A stretch of 47,396 nt of DNA from JAPUME01 sp964605715 (GCA_964605715.1 CAZSDV010000008.1:1-47396), one strand, 5' to 3'. Counted from the first letter of the stretch, positions 24,075-32,581 are shown. Notes: a model not told the origin generated them from the sequence alone. Translations and numbers: made by a program.

Positions 24075-25105
24075 GCCTGACGGATGGCCTCCTCCAGTTC
24101 TTTTCGTTGAACTGTTGCAGTGCACCGCTTCATAACTACCAACCCAGCAGCGCAATTGGCGATGCGGGCGGCATCGAGGAACTTAGCTCCTGTGGCTAGC
24201 GCAAGGGTGAAGGCTGCAATCACGGTATCTCCAGCACCCGTGACATCAGCCACTTCATCAGAACCAAAAATGGAAAGAGAATGTGGAGGTTTCCCTGATT
24301 CGAAAACCACCATACCATCCCGTCCACGAGTTACGACTAAGGCTTGGCAGTTGAGTTGCCCTAAGAGCCTCTCTCCTAACGAGTAAAGGCGCTTTGGGTG
24401 GTTGCCGATCTTGACCCCGAATGCCTCTTCAATTTCGGACTCGTTTGGTGTGGCAGCGGTTAAGCCGCGATAAGAAAGGATGCTGTAGCGGGAGTCCAGT
24501 GTGACAGGTACCGTTCGCTCAGAACTATCCTTTTTACTTTCTCTGGCTTGTTTGCACAGGAGATTGACTGCGTGTTTGTCAACAGCTCCATAACCATAAT
24601 CAGAGACGAGGAATGCAGCGGCAGATTTCAGATGTTTTTCTGTCTTGAGCCGTAACCTTTCCCGAAGCGCCGTGGGTAGGGTTGGGTTTGGTTCGCGGTC
24701 CAACCGGATGACTTGTTGTCGTTGCGAATGAGCAGAGCCAGCAAGAATACGGGTCTTTGTCGTTGTGACTCGGTTATTGACCAGCAACAATGAGGAGGTT
24801 GGAATTTTCTTTTTTCTGAAATAGCGAATTAGAGTATTGCCGGCTTCATCTCCGCCAATGATACCTACCGGAGTGACCTGGGCACCAAGATCAGCGAGGT
24901 TATTAACGGCGTTTGCTCCTCCTCCAGGGACCACGATCTTTTTCCGATGTTTCAAAATTAGCACTGGTGCCTCACGTGAGACCCGGGATATTTCTCCAAA
25001 GAGGAACTCGTCGGCGACCATGTCACCCCAGACAACAATTTTCTGCCGCTGGAATGCAGAAATGATTCCGAGGAGGTTATCTTTTTCTTTTATGGTGAGT
25101 TTCAT
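24071..25105 (-). CDS. D-glycero-beta-D-manno-heptose-7-phosphate kinase (separate HldE domain I)
   Basis: This PfkB/ribokinase-fold kinase forms heptose 1,7-bisphosphate. Within 344 residues it has VVWGDMVADEFLFGEISRVS at the N-terminus, VVPGGGANAVNNLADLGAQV in the substrate lid region, LVSDYGYGAV, TPNESEIEEAFG and the DVTGAGDTVIAAFTLAL motif with the catalytic aspartate. The ATG at 25105 is preferred over an upstream GTG-type extension at 25147. It follows waaF by 76 bp and overlaps the adenylyltransferase gene. Confidence 0.93.
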   Translation of the reverse strand: MKLTIKEKDNLLGIISAFQRQKIVVWGDMVADEFLFGEISRVSREAPVLILKHRKKIVVPGGGANAVNNLADLGAQVTPVGIIGGDEAGNTLIRYFRKKKIPTSSLLLVNNRVTTTKTRILAGSAHSQRQQVIRLDREPNPTLPTALRERLRLKTEKHLKSAAAFLVSDYGYGAVDKHAVNLLCKQARESKKDSSERTVPVTLDSRYSILSYRGLTAATPNESEIEEAFGVKIGNHPKRLYSLGERLLGQLNCQALVVTRGRDGMVVFESGKPPHSLSIFGSDEVADVTGAGDTVIAAFTLALATGAKFLDAARIANCAAGLVVMKRCTATVQRKELEEAIRQA

Positions 25106-25181
25106 ATTGATTGAATGATCGTGCGTGAGACCATTATTTCCTCTCAATCCTAGTGTAAGATATTTTTTTAATTACTTACGC

Positions 25182-26276
25182 CTATTCCAGTTCAGATGGC
25201 GGAATTTCCTGACGGTTCATCGTTCTTAGTAATGGACTCACCGCGTCATAAACTTGATTGACCTTGATGTTTTTCATGCAACGAAAATCGATGGGACAAG
25301 TCCGAAGGAGACAGGGACTACATTCCGGAGAGGATTTTAAGATTTTAACCTGCTGCCCTAATGGACCGGTAGCTTTATCGTCAGTAGACCCGAATAGTGC
25401 GACTACTGGTACGCCTAGTGCAGCGGCAAGGTGCATGGGGCCGGAGTCGTTTGAAACGAAAGCGTTGCAGATTTTGGCAAATGCCATAAGCTCAAGCAGT
25501 GTTGTAGCACCCACGAGATTCAGGGCTTTTTGGCGCATACGCCCACAAATATCTTTTGCCAGTGGTTCCTCACTTGCCGAGCCGAAAAGCAGGATTTGAC
25601 AGTTTAGTTCCTCTGCTATGCGGTCCGCAAGTTCGGCAAAGCGTTCCGGTAGCCATCGTTTGGCTGTCCCAAAAGAAGCCCCGGGATGAAGACCCAGGGT
25701 AGGTTTTGAGGGTGTAATTCCGAGTTTTCTAAGCTGGTGTTTGGCTAGTGCAAGTACCCCTGGCGGGACTTCGAGACGCGGTTCTGGTCGACGATTGGTT
25801 TCTTGAATGATTCCAACTTGCCACAGCAAGTGCAGGTAATAATGGGCCTGGTGGCCGACGACGCTTAAGGAAGGGACCGGCAGAGGAGTTGTGAGAAGAG
25901 AACTGCGGTGCTCGGTGGCGTACCCGATACGAACAGGTATTTGCGCACGCCACGCCATCCATGCTGCCTGAAAAGCGTTTTGAAAGAGAATTGCCGCGTC
26001 AAACTTTTCTTGCCTCAGGACCTTAACCAGTCTGCGGAATCTCCATGGGCCACGATGGTCCCCCTCGGAATCATAAACGATAACGTCGCTCACCCAACTT
26101 TGACTGCGGTAAATGTCGGCGACCCATGGCTTGGCTACCACCATGAGTTCAGCCGTAGGGTATCGTTGGCCTAAGGCATGAACCGCCGGCAAGGAAATGA
26201 TCGCATCTCCTACCCAGTTCGGGGCTCGGACCATTAGCTTGCGTGGGCTGACCAAAAGATTTTCGAGCGAGTCCAT
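25182..26276 (-). CDS. waaF: ADP-heptose--LPS heptosyltransferase II
   Basis: This GT9 enzyme adds heptose to the LPS inner core at the cytoplasmic face of the inner membrane. The 364-residue protein shows RAPNWVGDAIISLPAVHALG at the N-terminus, LGLHPGASFGTAKRWLPERF in the middle and FVSNDSGPMHLAAALGVPVV followed by ALFGSTDDKATGP near the C-terminus, the WaaF pattern. A cysteine cluster (CSPCLLRTCPIDFRCM) near the end is normal for WaaF. It starts 2 bp after lpxK. Confidence 0.94.
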   Translation of the reverse strand: MDSLENLLVSPRKLMVRAPNWVGDAIISLPAVHALGQRYPTAELMVVAKPWVADIYRSQSWVSDVIVYDSEGDHRGPWRFRRLVKVLRQEKFDAAILFQNAFQAAWMAWRAQIPVRIGYATEHRSSLLTTPLPVPSLSVVGHQAHYYLHLLWQVGIIQETNRRPEPRLEVPPGVLALAKHQLRKLGITPSKPTLGLHPGASFGTAKRWLPERFAELADRIAEELNCQILLFGSASEEPLAKDICGRMRQKALNLVGATTLLELMAFAKICNAFVSNDSGPMHLAAALGVPVVALFGSTDDKATGPLGQQVKILKSSPECSPCLLRTCPIDFRCMKNIKVNQVYDAVSPLLRTMNRQEIPPSELE

Positions 26277-26278
26277 TT

Positions 26279-27361
26279 CTATTTCCCTTTTTCCACACTG
26301 TTAAGGTGTGAGAAAATTTCCTGGCGGAATCTATCTTTCTCAGCGATCTCCAAATCTATACAGCAATAGGAAAGAGGGAGACTCTCTCTCCAGGGTCCTG
26401 GGATATTCTGCACGTCTTTCTCGGTGGTGAGGAGCCATTCAGCACCTGAAGCCTTTGCCTGATCAAGAATCCGTTGGATTTCAGGTTGATAGTAGCGGTG
26501 ATGATCTGAAAAAGCGAGTTTCCTGGTCACCGTAAAACCCCACCTTTCCAGGTCACTGAAATAACCATTTGGATTGCCCAATCCGCAGAAGGCTAACGCG
26601 GGACGCAGCCGCTGTTCTGAGTAGGGCAGGCGAGACCTCTCTCCTGGTGAACCTAACGGTTCCAGGCCACGCAGCTGCGTTCGGGCTGTGAAGGTGGGTC
26701 GCTGAATCCCGAACCCATTGAGTGTTTCACCAATTAATGCGGTTGTTTTTGGGTTCCCACGGGTGATGACGATTAAATCGGCACGGCCCGCCGCAAGTAT
26801 TTGTTCCCGGAGTCTTCCGGCAGGGAGCAGTTGACCGGAGGTAAAAGGCTGCATCGCATCGATGACCAAAACATTAACATCACGGTGCAGGTTAAGATGC
26901 TGAAATCCGTCATCAAGAAGGTGAATATCCACTTCAAAGTGTGATTCTGCGAGCCTGCCGGCACCATATCGGTCGGAGGATACAACTAAGGGTACCTGTG
27001 TCAGGCGTCGCGCCATGAGCGCTGCTTCATCGCCTATTTCATCCGATGTGGGCTTTGGTTCCTTGCAGGGCTCGACAATAATACAGGATTCTTTTGACTG
27101 TCGCTTATAACCTCGGGTCAAGATAGAGGGTTTCCTGCCGGCCTCCCTTAGGATTCCAGCAAGAAGGATTACTAGTGGCGTTTTTCCTGTTCCTCCAGTT
27201 GTGAGGTTACCAACACTTAGGACCGGTCGATTTAACCGTTTGGTTTTTAGCCATTGTTTTTTGTAAAGGGCCGTGCGGAGGACTACACCTGCTCCATAGG
27301 CTTGGCTGACCGGCGCCAATAAAGGAGAATACCAATTCCGGTTTTCTACGGTCACACTCAT
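26279..27361 (-). CDS. lpxK: Tetraacyldisaccharide 4'-kinase
   Basis: LpxK phosphorylates the 4' position of the lipid A precursor to form lipid IVA, at the inner membrane. The 360-residue protein has the P-loop VGNLTTGGTGKTPLVILLAG (about residues 51-70), LTRGYKRQ, DEIGDEAALMARR, and VDIHLLDDGFQHLNLHRDVN with the catalytic base region. The C-terminal LLTTEKDVQNIPG is also conserved. Its ATG overlaps the waaA stop (ATGA). Confidence 0.95.
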   Translation of the reverse strand: MSVTVENRNWYSPLLAPVSQAYGAGVVLRTALYKKQWLKTKRLNRPVLSVGNLTTGGTGKTPLVILLAGILREAGRKPSILTRGYKRQSKESCIIVEPCKEPKPTSDEIGDEAALMARRLTQVPLVVSSDRYGAGRLAESHFEVDIHLLDDGFQHLNLHRDVNVLVIDAMQPFTSGQLLPAGRLREQILAAGRADLIVITRGNPKTTALIGETLNGFGIQRPTFTARTQLRGLEPLGSPGERSRLPYSEQRLRPALAFCGLGNPNGYFSDLERWGFTVTRKLAFSDHHRYYQPEIQRILDQAKASGAEWLLTTEKDVQNIPGPWRESLPLSYCCIDLEIAEKDRFRQEIFSHLNSVEKGK

Positions 27362-28692
27362 GTGGATTGCACTACCATGGGATATCCTGAAGTCTCGACC
27401 TTTAGAAGTTTTTCTATTTGTATTAGGTTGCGTGCGGTGGCCCCCTGGTGTTCATTAAACAGTGCCCGTGCCGTTTTGCCCATAGCCTGGGCTGCCTTTG
27501 GATTGCGAAGCAAGGTTAACACTTCTCGAGCCAGGGCGTGTTCGTCAGGAACTTGAGTTGCAGCTCCAGTCCTGACGAATAAGTCTGCTATGCCAATAAA
27601 ATTTTCCATGTAAGGACCAAAAAGGACTGGTTTTGCCCAGTAAGCTGGCTCTAAAGGATTATGTCCACCTGTGGCAACAAGACTACCTCCAACATATGCT
27701 AAGTTGCATACCTCGAACAGTGCGCCGAGCTCACCGATGCTATCGAGTAGCAATACTTCCAGTCCTGACCAGCCTTTTCTTTCTAACTCGTTAGGGTTTT
27801 CCAGCATTCGGGAGCGCCGCACAAAGTTGACCCGCTTGTTTTCGAGCAGGCGTGCAACAGCGTCAAAACGTTCCGGACGACGTGGCGCAATGATCAATAA
27901 TCCTCGGGTGTGGTCTCGGCGGACCTCCTTCCATGCGCGCAGTATTTTCTCTTCTTCTCCAGGCATAGTGCTGGCTGCAATCATAATTGGACCAATGCCA
28001 TCCTTGTTGAATCTCGCGCCAAGTTTTTGGCTGAAATCGTTCCGTGTTGAAGGAGAGAATTCAAACTTCATGTTTCCCGTAACAATAACCTTTTTTACAT
28101 CAGCTCCGAGGGAAAGAAACCGTTCTTTTTGGACAGAAGACTGAGCCAGGATACAGTCTACATTTGCCAGCACACGTCGAAGGAAGGCTTTTACAAGTTG
28201 GTACCGGGGAAGGGAGCGGTCGGAGATCCGTGCGTTCACGATTACAACCCTTGATCCGTTTTTCTTGGCTGTGCGGAAAAAATTAGGCCATAATTCGGTT
28301 TCCCCGATAACAATTAGCTCTGGCTGTAGGTGGTGCATCATGCGGTTCATCGTCCAACACCAGTCGAGCGGTAAATAAAACTGCCCTGCAATTCCCGGTA
28401 ATCTTTCGCATCCTGCTTGCCGTCCAGTAGGGGTTGTGTGTGATAGAAAGATTTTTCGGCCTGGGTACCGGCGCTCGAGTTCTTCAACTAGAGGTATTAA
28501 GGCTAGGGTTTCTCCCAGAGAGACGGCGTGCACCAGGATCGCTCCTGGCATCCGCTGCCGGAAGCTATTCGGTAGGGTACCAAACCTCTCCAGAATGTTC
28601 TGTAGCACTGCTCCGCTCCCGCGACGCAGCATATAGTAAGGGAGCGCGAGTACGAAACCGAGGGTAAAAAGGAAGCTGTAAAATATATACAT
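27358..28692 (-). CDS. waaA: 3-deoxy-D-manno-octulosonic acid (Kdo) transferase
   Basis: WaaA (KdtA) attaches Kdo to lipid IVA. The protein of about 444 residues begins with a hydrophobic anchor (YIFYSFLFTLGFVLALPYYM), then ILVHAVSLGETLALIPLVEE with the conserved SxGE base. ETELWPNFF, IIAPRRPERF and YVGGSLVATGGHNPLEPAYW are all present. I start at ATG 28692; a GTG at 28704 is also in frame. It is the first gene of the minus-strand envelope operon waaA-lpxK-waaF-hldE1-hldE2-waaC-like-ICMT. Confidence 0.95.
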   Translation of the reverse strand: MYIFYSFLFTLGFVLALPYYMLRRGSGAVLQNILERFGTLPNSFRQRMPGAILVHAVSLGETLALIPLVEELERRYPGRKIFLSHTTPTGRQAGCERLPGIAGQFYLPLDWCWTMNRMMHHLQPELIVIGETELWPNFFRTAKKNGSRVVIVNARISDRSLPRYQLVKAFLRRVLANVDCILAQSSVQKERFLSLGADVKKVIVTGNMKFEFSPSTRNDFSQKLGARFNKDGIGPIMIAASTMPGEEEKILRAWKEVRRDHTRGLLIIAPRRPERFDAVARLLENKRVNFVRRSRMLENPNELERKGWSGLEVLLLDSIGELGALFEVCNLAYVGGSLVATGGHNPLEPAYWAKPVLFGPYMENFIGIADLFVRTGAATQVPDEHALAREVLTLLRNPKAAQAMGKTARALFNEHQGATARNLIQIEKLLKVETSGYPMVVQST

Positions 28693-28804
28693 GGTATTAG
28701 GCACAAAAGGCCAAGATTTCTGTCTTTAAATTTCCCTTTGCCCGAAATGATTATAGGCACAAATCATTTAAGGGACAATGAGCCCTATTGGGACCAGCCA
28801 CAGG

Positions 28805-28833
28805 TTGACACTGATTGCGAAAACACGGAAAAT
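28805..28833 (+). promoter_or_regulatory. Promoter of tRNA-Glu
   Basis: A consensus TTGACA (28805-28810) lies 17 bp before GAAAAT (28828-28833; four of six matches). Transcription would begin near 28840, about ten bases before the mature tRNA. Confidence 0.55.
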
Positions 28834-28850
28834 CCTTAGAGTGGATTTTT

Positions 28851-28925
28851 GGCGCTATCGTCTAGGGGTGAGGACGTGAGATTCTCAATCTCAAAACCCG
28901 GGTTCGATTCCCGGTAGCGCTACCA
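28851..28925 (+). tRNA. tRNA-Glu (anticodon CUC)
   Basis: The sequence folds into a cloverleaf: acceptor GGCGCTA/TAGCGCT (G1-U72 wobble), D-stem GTCT/GGAC, anticodon stem TGAGA/TCTCA with loop TTCTCAA, and T-arm CCGGG-TTCGATT-CCCGG. The anticodon is CTC, reading GAG. ACCA follows the acceptor stem, so the 3' CCA is encoded (28923-28925), unlike in the tRNA-Leu of this window. Confidence 0.94.
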
Positions 28926-29070
28926 ACCATAAGCTATTTCTTTAGATTGACCTGAGCTTGGGTCAATTTAGGTGCGCCAACATTAATGCCCGCTCCTTTC
29001 TCATCCTCCGTTCCGCTATTTTCTGTTTATTCAAAAGATTGAACCAATATCCAGATTGGAAACGTTAGCT

Positions 29071-29107
29071 TGTTACATAAATCTGGCTTGCACCCATGTT
29101 ACACAAA
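29071..29107 (+). repeat. Tandem 11-bp direct repeat, possible operator
   Basis: TGTTACATAAA (29071-29081) and TGTTACACAAA (29097-29107) match at 10 of 11 positions and start 26 bp apart. They lie 40-75 bp upstream of the hydroxyacid oxidase start. Two same-side sites upstream of a gene could be activator or repressor sites; this is inference. Confidence 0.35.
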
Positions 29108-29144
29108 CCTTGTGATAGACTCTGTACTTAAAAGTGGTGTATTT

Positions 29145-30344
29145 ATGCTGAAAAATCCTCATCGAATTCGTAGTGCGATGAACCGGCGCGATGCTCTGCG
29201 AGGCTTGATACAACTTCTGCTGTCTTCGCCTCTGCTAGCAAAGGGGTTGCCTGATCTGGATCCTGTCCTTGAACCGGTTAACGTGTTCGATTTTGCGAAG
29301 CTTGCGGAAGAGAAGCTAGATCCGGTTGCCTGGGATTATATGGCTGAGGGCGCCAAGGACGAGGTAGCCCTTCGGGACGCCCGGGAGGCATTCAACCGAA
29401 TTATCATTCGCCCGAGATTCCTCCGTGATGTCCACAAGATTGACATTACAACCGAACTGTTTGGCCAGTCATTACCCCACCCCATCTTCATTGATCCAGC
29501 TGGTGGTAAGAATTGCTTCTATCCTAATGGGGAACTTGAGGTCGCCAAGGCCGCTGCCGAGACTGATACTCTTATGATTACCAACGGCGGCATCGATCCA
29601 TTTCTCAACTCTGGTGGTGGCCCGAAGAACTGGTGGCAGGTGACGACAGGTGGCCAGTTCCGGTCAGAAAACATGATGCTCAACTTCATAGAAAAACTTG
29701 AGGATCAGGGTTGCAAAGGTATTTGTTTCACTGTTGATATCATGCATGTTTCGCATCGCGAGCGAAGCATTCACAATAAGTTCGTCCGCCAGTGGTGTGC
29801 GAGTGGAATTCCTCGGGATGCCGACGGTAACCTTATTTACGAAGAAAACGACGTGCCATGGCAGATAGGGGGATATCCCAGTCGGCCGTTTCCAACACCA
29901 ACTTGGGATACCGTGCGGAAGCTTCGCGAGCAAACTGATTTGCCAATTGTTATAAAAGGGGTTCTAACTGGCGAAGACACAGAGATGTGCGTTAAAACAG
30001 GCATGGCGGGTGTTGTCGTTTCGAGTCATGGAGCTCGGCAGTTGGATCATGTTGGCGGCCCAATCGAAGCACTTCCAGAATGCGTTCAGGCGGCAGGCGG
30101 GAAAATTCCTGTGCTAGTTGACGGTGGCTTTCGGCGCGGAACTGATATTCTGAAGGCTCTAGCATTGGGAGCTACAGCAGTAGGAATTGCCCGGCCATAT
30201 CTTTGGGGCCTAACTTGTTTCGGTCAGAGAGGAGTCGAACGAGTATTGGAGCTACTGCGGACCGAACTCGCTCTTGACATGGGTATGGCAGGCTTGACAA
30301 AGATTGCGGATATCGACCGCAGCATGGTACGAATTCGCGATTAG
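29145..30344 (+). CDS. FMN-dependent alpha-hydroxy-acid oxidase/dehydrogenase with Tat-like signal
   Basis: This belongs to the family of L-lactate dehydrogenase (LldD), glycolate oxidase and related FMN enzymes, which oxidise 2-hydroxyacids to 2-oxoacids. FMN and substrate residues are visible: IKGVLTGEDTEM (lysine), VVSSHGARQLDHVGGP (catalytic histidine and arginine) and DGGFRRGTDILKALALGATA (FMN phosphate site). The ATG at 29145 gives 399 residues. Near the N-terminus NRRDALRG is followed by a hydrophobic stretch (LIQLLLSSPLLA), a twin-arginine-like signal, unusual for this normally cytoplasmic family. The beta-propeller gene follows by about 40 bp, then a tetraheme cytochrome, so electrons may leave to cytochrome rather than oxygen. 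Substrate unknown. Confidence 0.85.
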   Translation: MLKNPHRIRSAMNRRDALRGLIQLLLSSPLLAKGLPDLDPVLEPVNVFDFAKLAEEKLDPVAWDYMAEGAKDEVALRDAREAFNRIIIRPRFLRDVHKIDITTELFGQSLPHPIFIDPAGGKNCFYPNGELEVAKAAAETDTLMITNGGIDPFLNSGGGPKNWWQVTTGGQFRSENMMLNFIEKLEDQGCKGICFTVDIMHVSHRERSIHNKFVRQWCASGIPRDADGNLIYEENDVPWQIGGYPSRPFPTPTWDTVRKLREQTDLPIVIKGVLTGEDTEMCVKTGMAGVVVSSHGARQLDHVGGPIEALPECVQAAGGKIPVLVDGGFRRGTDILKALALGATAVGIARPYLWGLTCFGQRGVERVLELLRTELALDMGMAGLTKIADIDRSMVRIRD

Positions 30345-30385
30345 GGGAAGGTGTGGGGCCAGGTGAATGTGTTCTGGGGGGCACC

Positions 30386-31195
30386 ATGAAACGCAGGGAT
30401 TTTCTCATATTGGCAGCGTCGCAAGCAGCGATTGCTGCGGACCGAACTCGCAAGACGGGTAAGGTAGAGACCGTGTTTAAATCGCCTGGTCCGAAACCGA
30501 ACGGATTACAGGCAACGGATGATGGATTGTGGATTATCGACCAAGGGAACAACCACGCCTATTTGGTGAACTACTCAGATGGAAAAGTCACACGCGAGTT
30601 CAATACCGCGGCAGACAGAGCCAGCGGGATAGGTTTTGATGGTGAAGCAATTTGGTTGGCATCTACATACAGCCGCGAAATTATTCGAGCCGATGCTAGG
30701 ACTGGGAAAACGTTAGCAAAATATTTCACACCCGGAGCGGGCGTAATTTACAGGATGCCTACAGATCCGCCGGGCCGAATTAGCCCTTTGGAACCAATCT
30801 CACCAATCCCCCCTCAGCGACAACCAATCCTGAAACGAAATTCTAGGCCGCGGCTGGGAACTGGTGCACACGGTCTTGAGTGGAGGGGGGAAAAGCTCTG
30901 GGTTGCAGTGCCCCCTTCGCGCTCAATCTATTCCATTAACCCTAGAACCTGGATTGTCGAAAGGAAGTTCTCAACTGCTGGCAACCGGCCGCACGGGATT
31001 GGCTGGGAAGGGAAATGGCTGTGGTGTACTGACAGTAACATGAACGCCTTTTACAAGCATGATCCGGAGACCGGGGAAATTATGGAAAAGATCCAACTAG
31101 CCGAAACGGACCCGCTCCCGCATGGCATGACAATTTGGAGGGATGCAATCTGGTACTGCGACGATGTCGGCGTAGTCTGCCGCCTGGCACTTTAG
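30386..31195 (+). CDS. Exported beta-propeller (NHL/SMP-30-like) protein
   Basis: The 269-residue product begins with a Tat-like signal (MKRRDFLILAASQAAIAADR). The body consists of four to six repeats with a G-hydrophobic-W/I pattern: LQATDDGLWIIDQGNN, IGFDGEAIWLASTYSR, LEWRGEKLWVAVPPSR, IGWEGKWLWCTDSNMN and MTIWRDAIWYCDDVG. These resemble streptogramin-lyase/SMP-30 or glutamine-cyclotransferase type propellers. No catalytic function can be assigned; such proteins bind small ligands or partner enzymes. The ATG at 30386 is chosen because it places RR correctly. It follows the hydroxyacid oxidase closely and precedes the cytochrome. Confidence 0.75.
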   Translation: MKRRDFLILAASQAAIAADRTRKTGKVETVFKSPGPKPNGLQATDDGLWIIDQGNNHAYLVNYSDGKVTREFNTAADRASGIGFDGEAIWLASTYSREIIRADARTGKTLAKYFTPGAGVIYRMPTDPPGRISPLEPISPIPPQRQPILKRNSRPRLGTGAHGLEWRGEKLWVAVPPSRSIYSINPRTWIVERKFSTAGNRPHGIGWEGKWLWCTDSNMNAFYKHDPETGEIMEKIQLAETDPLPHGMTIWRDAIWYCDDVGVVCRLAL

Positions 31196-31276
31196 GATTT
31201 ATGGGCCCATATTTGAAATTTTGGACCGACCACACCAAAAGCTTGGAGGATTTTCTTACTACATCTGCTGACTGTT

Positions 31277-31837
31277 ATGGCGTTCTTAATCATGCTAATC
31301 GCTGTTTTTCTGGGTCCACTAGCATTTGGCCAGGGTGCTGGGGAAGGAAAGATTGTTAGTCCTGTTGATAGAGCTGCATTTCGTAGTGGCAGCATTAGCG
31401 TTTTATGTCGATCCGCTGGCGGGAAAATTGAGCTGGATGGTAAACTGATTGAGGCCCAGCAAGTATTTCCTGGTATCCTCCACGCCCAACTCAACCCTAC
31501 CCCTGGAGAACATACCCTGACATTACTGTCGAAGGACCGTCGCCACGAGGTACGTTTTTTTGTCGGGAATAATCCGCCAGAGCCTTACCGGACATTCGTT
31601 AAGCACCCGCCAGTTCAGACCGAATGCACGCTGTGCCACGGCCTGAGCCGTCGGGGCCGTTTTCGGTTCAAGGGCGGATGCTTTAGCTGTCATCAAAAAG
31701 AGTTGTTCTTCGATACCCATCAGCATGAAGTGCATGTCCTAGAACAATGTGGTATGTGCCACAATGCCCATGGTTCAATTGTCAAGGCACACCTGATCTT
31801 TGCGAGGGAAAAAGCGTGTAAGCAGTGCCATAATTAG
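31277..31837 (+). CDS. Exported tetraheme cytochrome c-type protein
   Basis: The 186-residue protein has an N-terminal hydrophobic signal (residues 2-19) and four CxxCH heme c motifs, all in the C-terminal half: CTLCH (117), CFSCH (135), CGMCH (158) and CKQCH (181). The doubled CxxCH spacing resembles that of small periplasmic multiheme electron carriers. The N-terminal half (residues 20-100) looks like a beta-sandwich, with GKIVSPVDRAAFRSGSISV and PGEHTLTLLSK. It probably works in the periplasm as an electron carrier for the neighbouring oxidase. The ATG at 31277 lacks a close ribosome site; GGAGG at 31245-31249 points to a possible earlier non-ATG start. Confidence 0.85.
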   Translation: MAFLIMLIAVFLGPLAFGQGAGEGKIVSPVDRAAFRSGSISVLCRSAGGKIELDGKLIEAQQVFPGILHAQLNPTPGEHTLTLLSKDRRHEVRFFVGNNPPEPYRTFVKHPPVQTECTLCHGLSRRGRFRFKGGCFSCHQKELFFDTHQHEVHVLEQCGMCHNAHGSIVKAHLIFAREKACKQCHN

Positions 31838-31861
31838 CTGGACACTTCTTAGGTGGGGAAG

Positions 31862-32203
31862 ATGAGGAGTTACGTATGGACAAAGCACATGGGCCAAAAT
31901 TTCTGGCTCTGGTTAAGGGGTCGCGAAAGCGGGTTAAGGAGCTTTCGTTTGATTGACGTGCGTGAAGGAGAAGAATATGCAAGGGGACATCTCCCTGGAG
32001 CGGAATCGCTCTGCAAGGGAATTATCGAGCGGGACATTGAGGCAATAGCTCCTGATCTCGAAGCGCCCATTGTTCTCTATTGTGGGGGTGGATATCGGTC
32101 CGCCTTGGCTGCAGACAACCTTCGTGCTATGGGCTACAGGAACGTTTCTTCCATGTGGGGTGGCTGGCGTGGTTGGACCGTCGCAGGCTATCCCTGTGAG
32201 TAG
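31862..32203 (+). CDS. Rhodanese-like domain protein
   Basis: The 113-residue product is a single rhodanese domain. FRLIDVREGEEYARGHLPGA is the N-terminal motif and VLYCGGGYRSALAADNLRAM contains the active-site loop with the nucleophilic cysteine (CGGGYRS). It may transfer sulfane sulfur. No signal peptide is evident, although the first residues contain a short WLWL stretch. The ATG at 31862 follows AGGTGGGG at proper spacing; a GTG at 31853 is less likely. It lies 24 bp after the cytochrome gene and is probably in the same operon. Confidence 0.88.
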   Translation: MRSYVWTKHMGQNFWLWLRGRESGLRSFRLIDVREGEEYARGHLPGAESLCKGIIERDIEAIAPDLEAPIVLYCGGGYRSALAADNLRAMGYRNVSSMWGGWRGWTVAGYPCE

Positions 32204-32581
32204 AGGTATACCCTAAAGTTATATTCTCGATGAGTAGAAATCTAAATTGGAGGACAATGCATGCCGTTTCTAAAGTTTGCGTTTTGGGTCGATTCGCCTC
32301 CGGAAATCAATGGTCAAGGGCTCGGTCTTTTCGTATTGAGTGCAAGGTTGGTCCGCCGCACCCTGCTTACCTCTAATGCGATAACATGATGAATGTATAG
32401 AGTTTAGGGAAGTTAATAGAAGCAGCTCAACGTAGAAGCATTCTTGTCATTTGATCAATCACACTTAGTTATCGACGCTTCACATCCTACTTTCCTTTTC
32501 CTTCCATCTTGATTTTGAAGGGAGGGACGGGTAGGCTTCTTTCAAATCTCAAAGATTTACCAGAGGAACCTAATTGCTGCC
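32204..32581. other. Intergenic region between the rhodanese and hydroxyacid dehydrogenase genes
   Basis: This 378-bp stretch has no clear gene. A 42-codon frame at 32261-32389 starts with ATG seven bases after GGAGG, but an overlapping 38-codon frame uses the same ribosome site and neither product looks conserved. No strong hairpin followed by Ts and no convincing promoter were seen; an AT-rich part at 32400-32480 may hold the promoter of the downstream gene. Confidence 0.4.

Noticed and set aside
29070..29144. An extended N-terminus of the hydroxyacid oxidase starting at 29070.
   Set aside because: The extension runs through the direct repeats, has no ribosome site, and puts a Tat-like signal too far from the N-terminus; the ATG at 29145 is better.
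32261..32389. A 42-codon frame with a GGAGG site seven bases upstream.
   Set aside because: The same site serves an overlapping 38-codon frame, neither product looks like a known family, and the frame is short enough to arise by chance.
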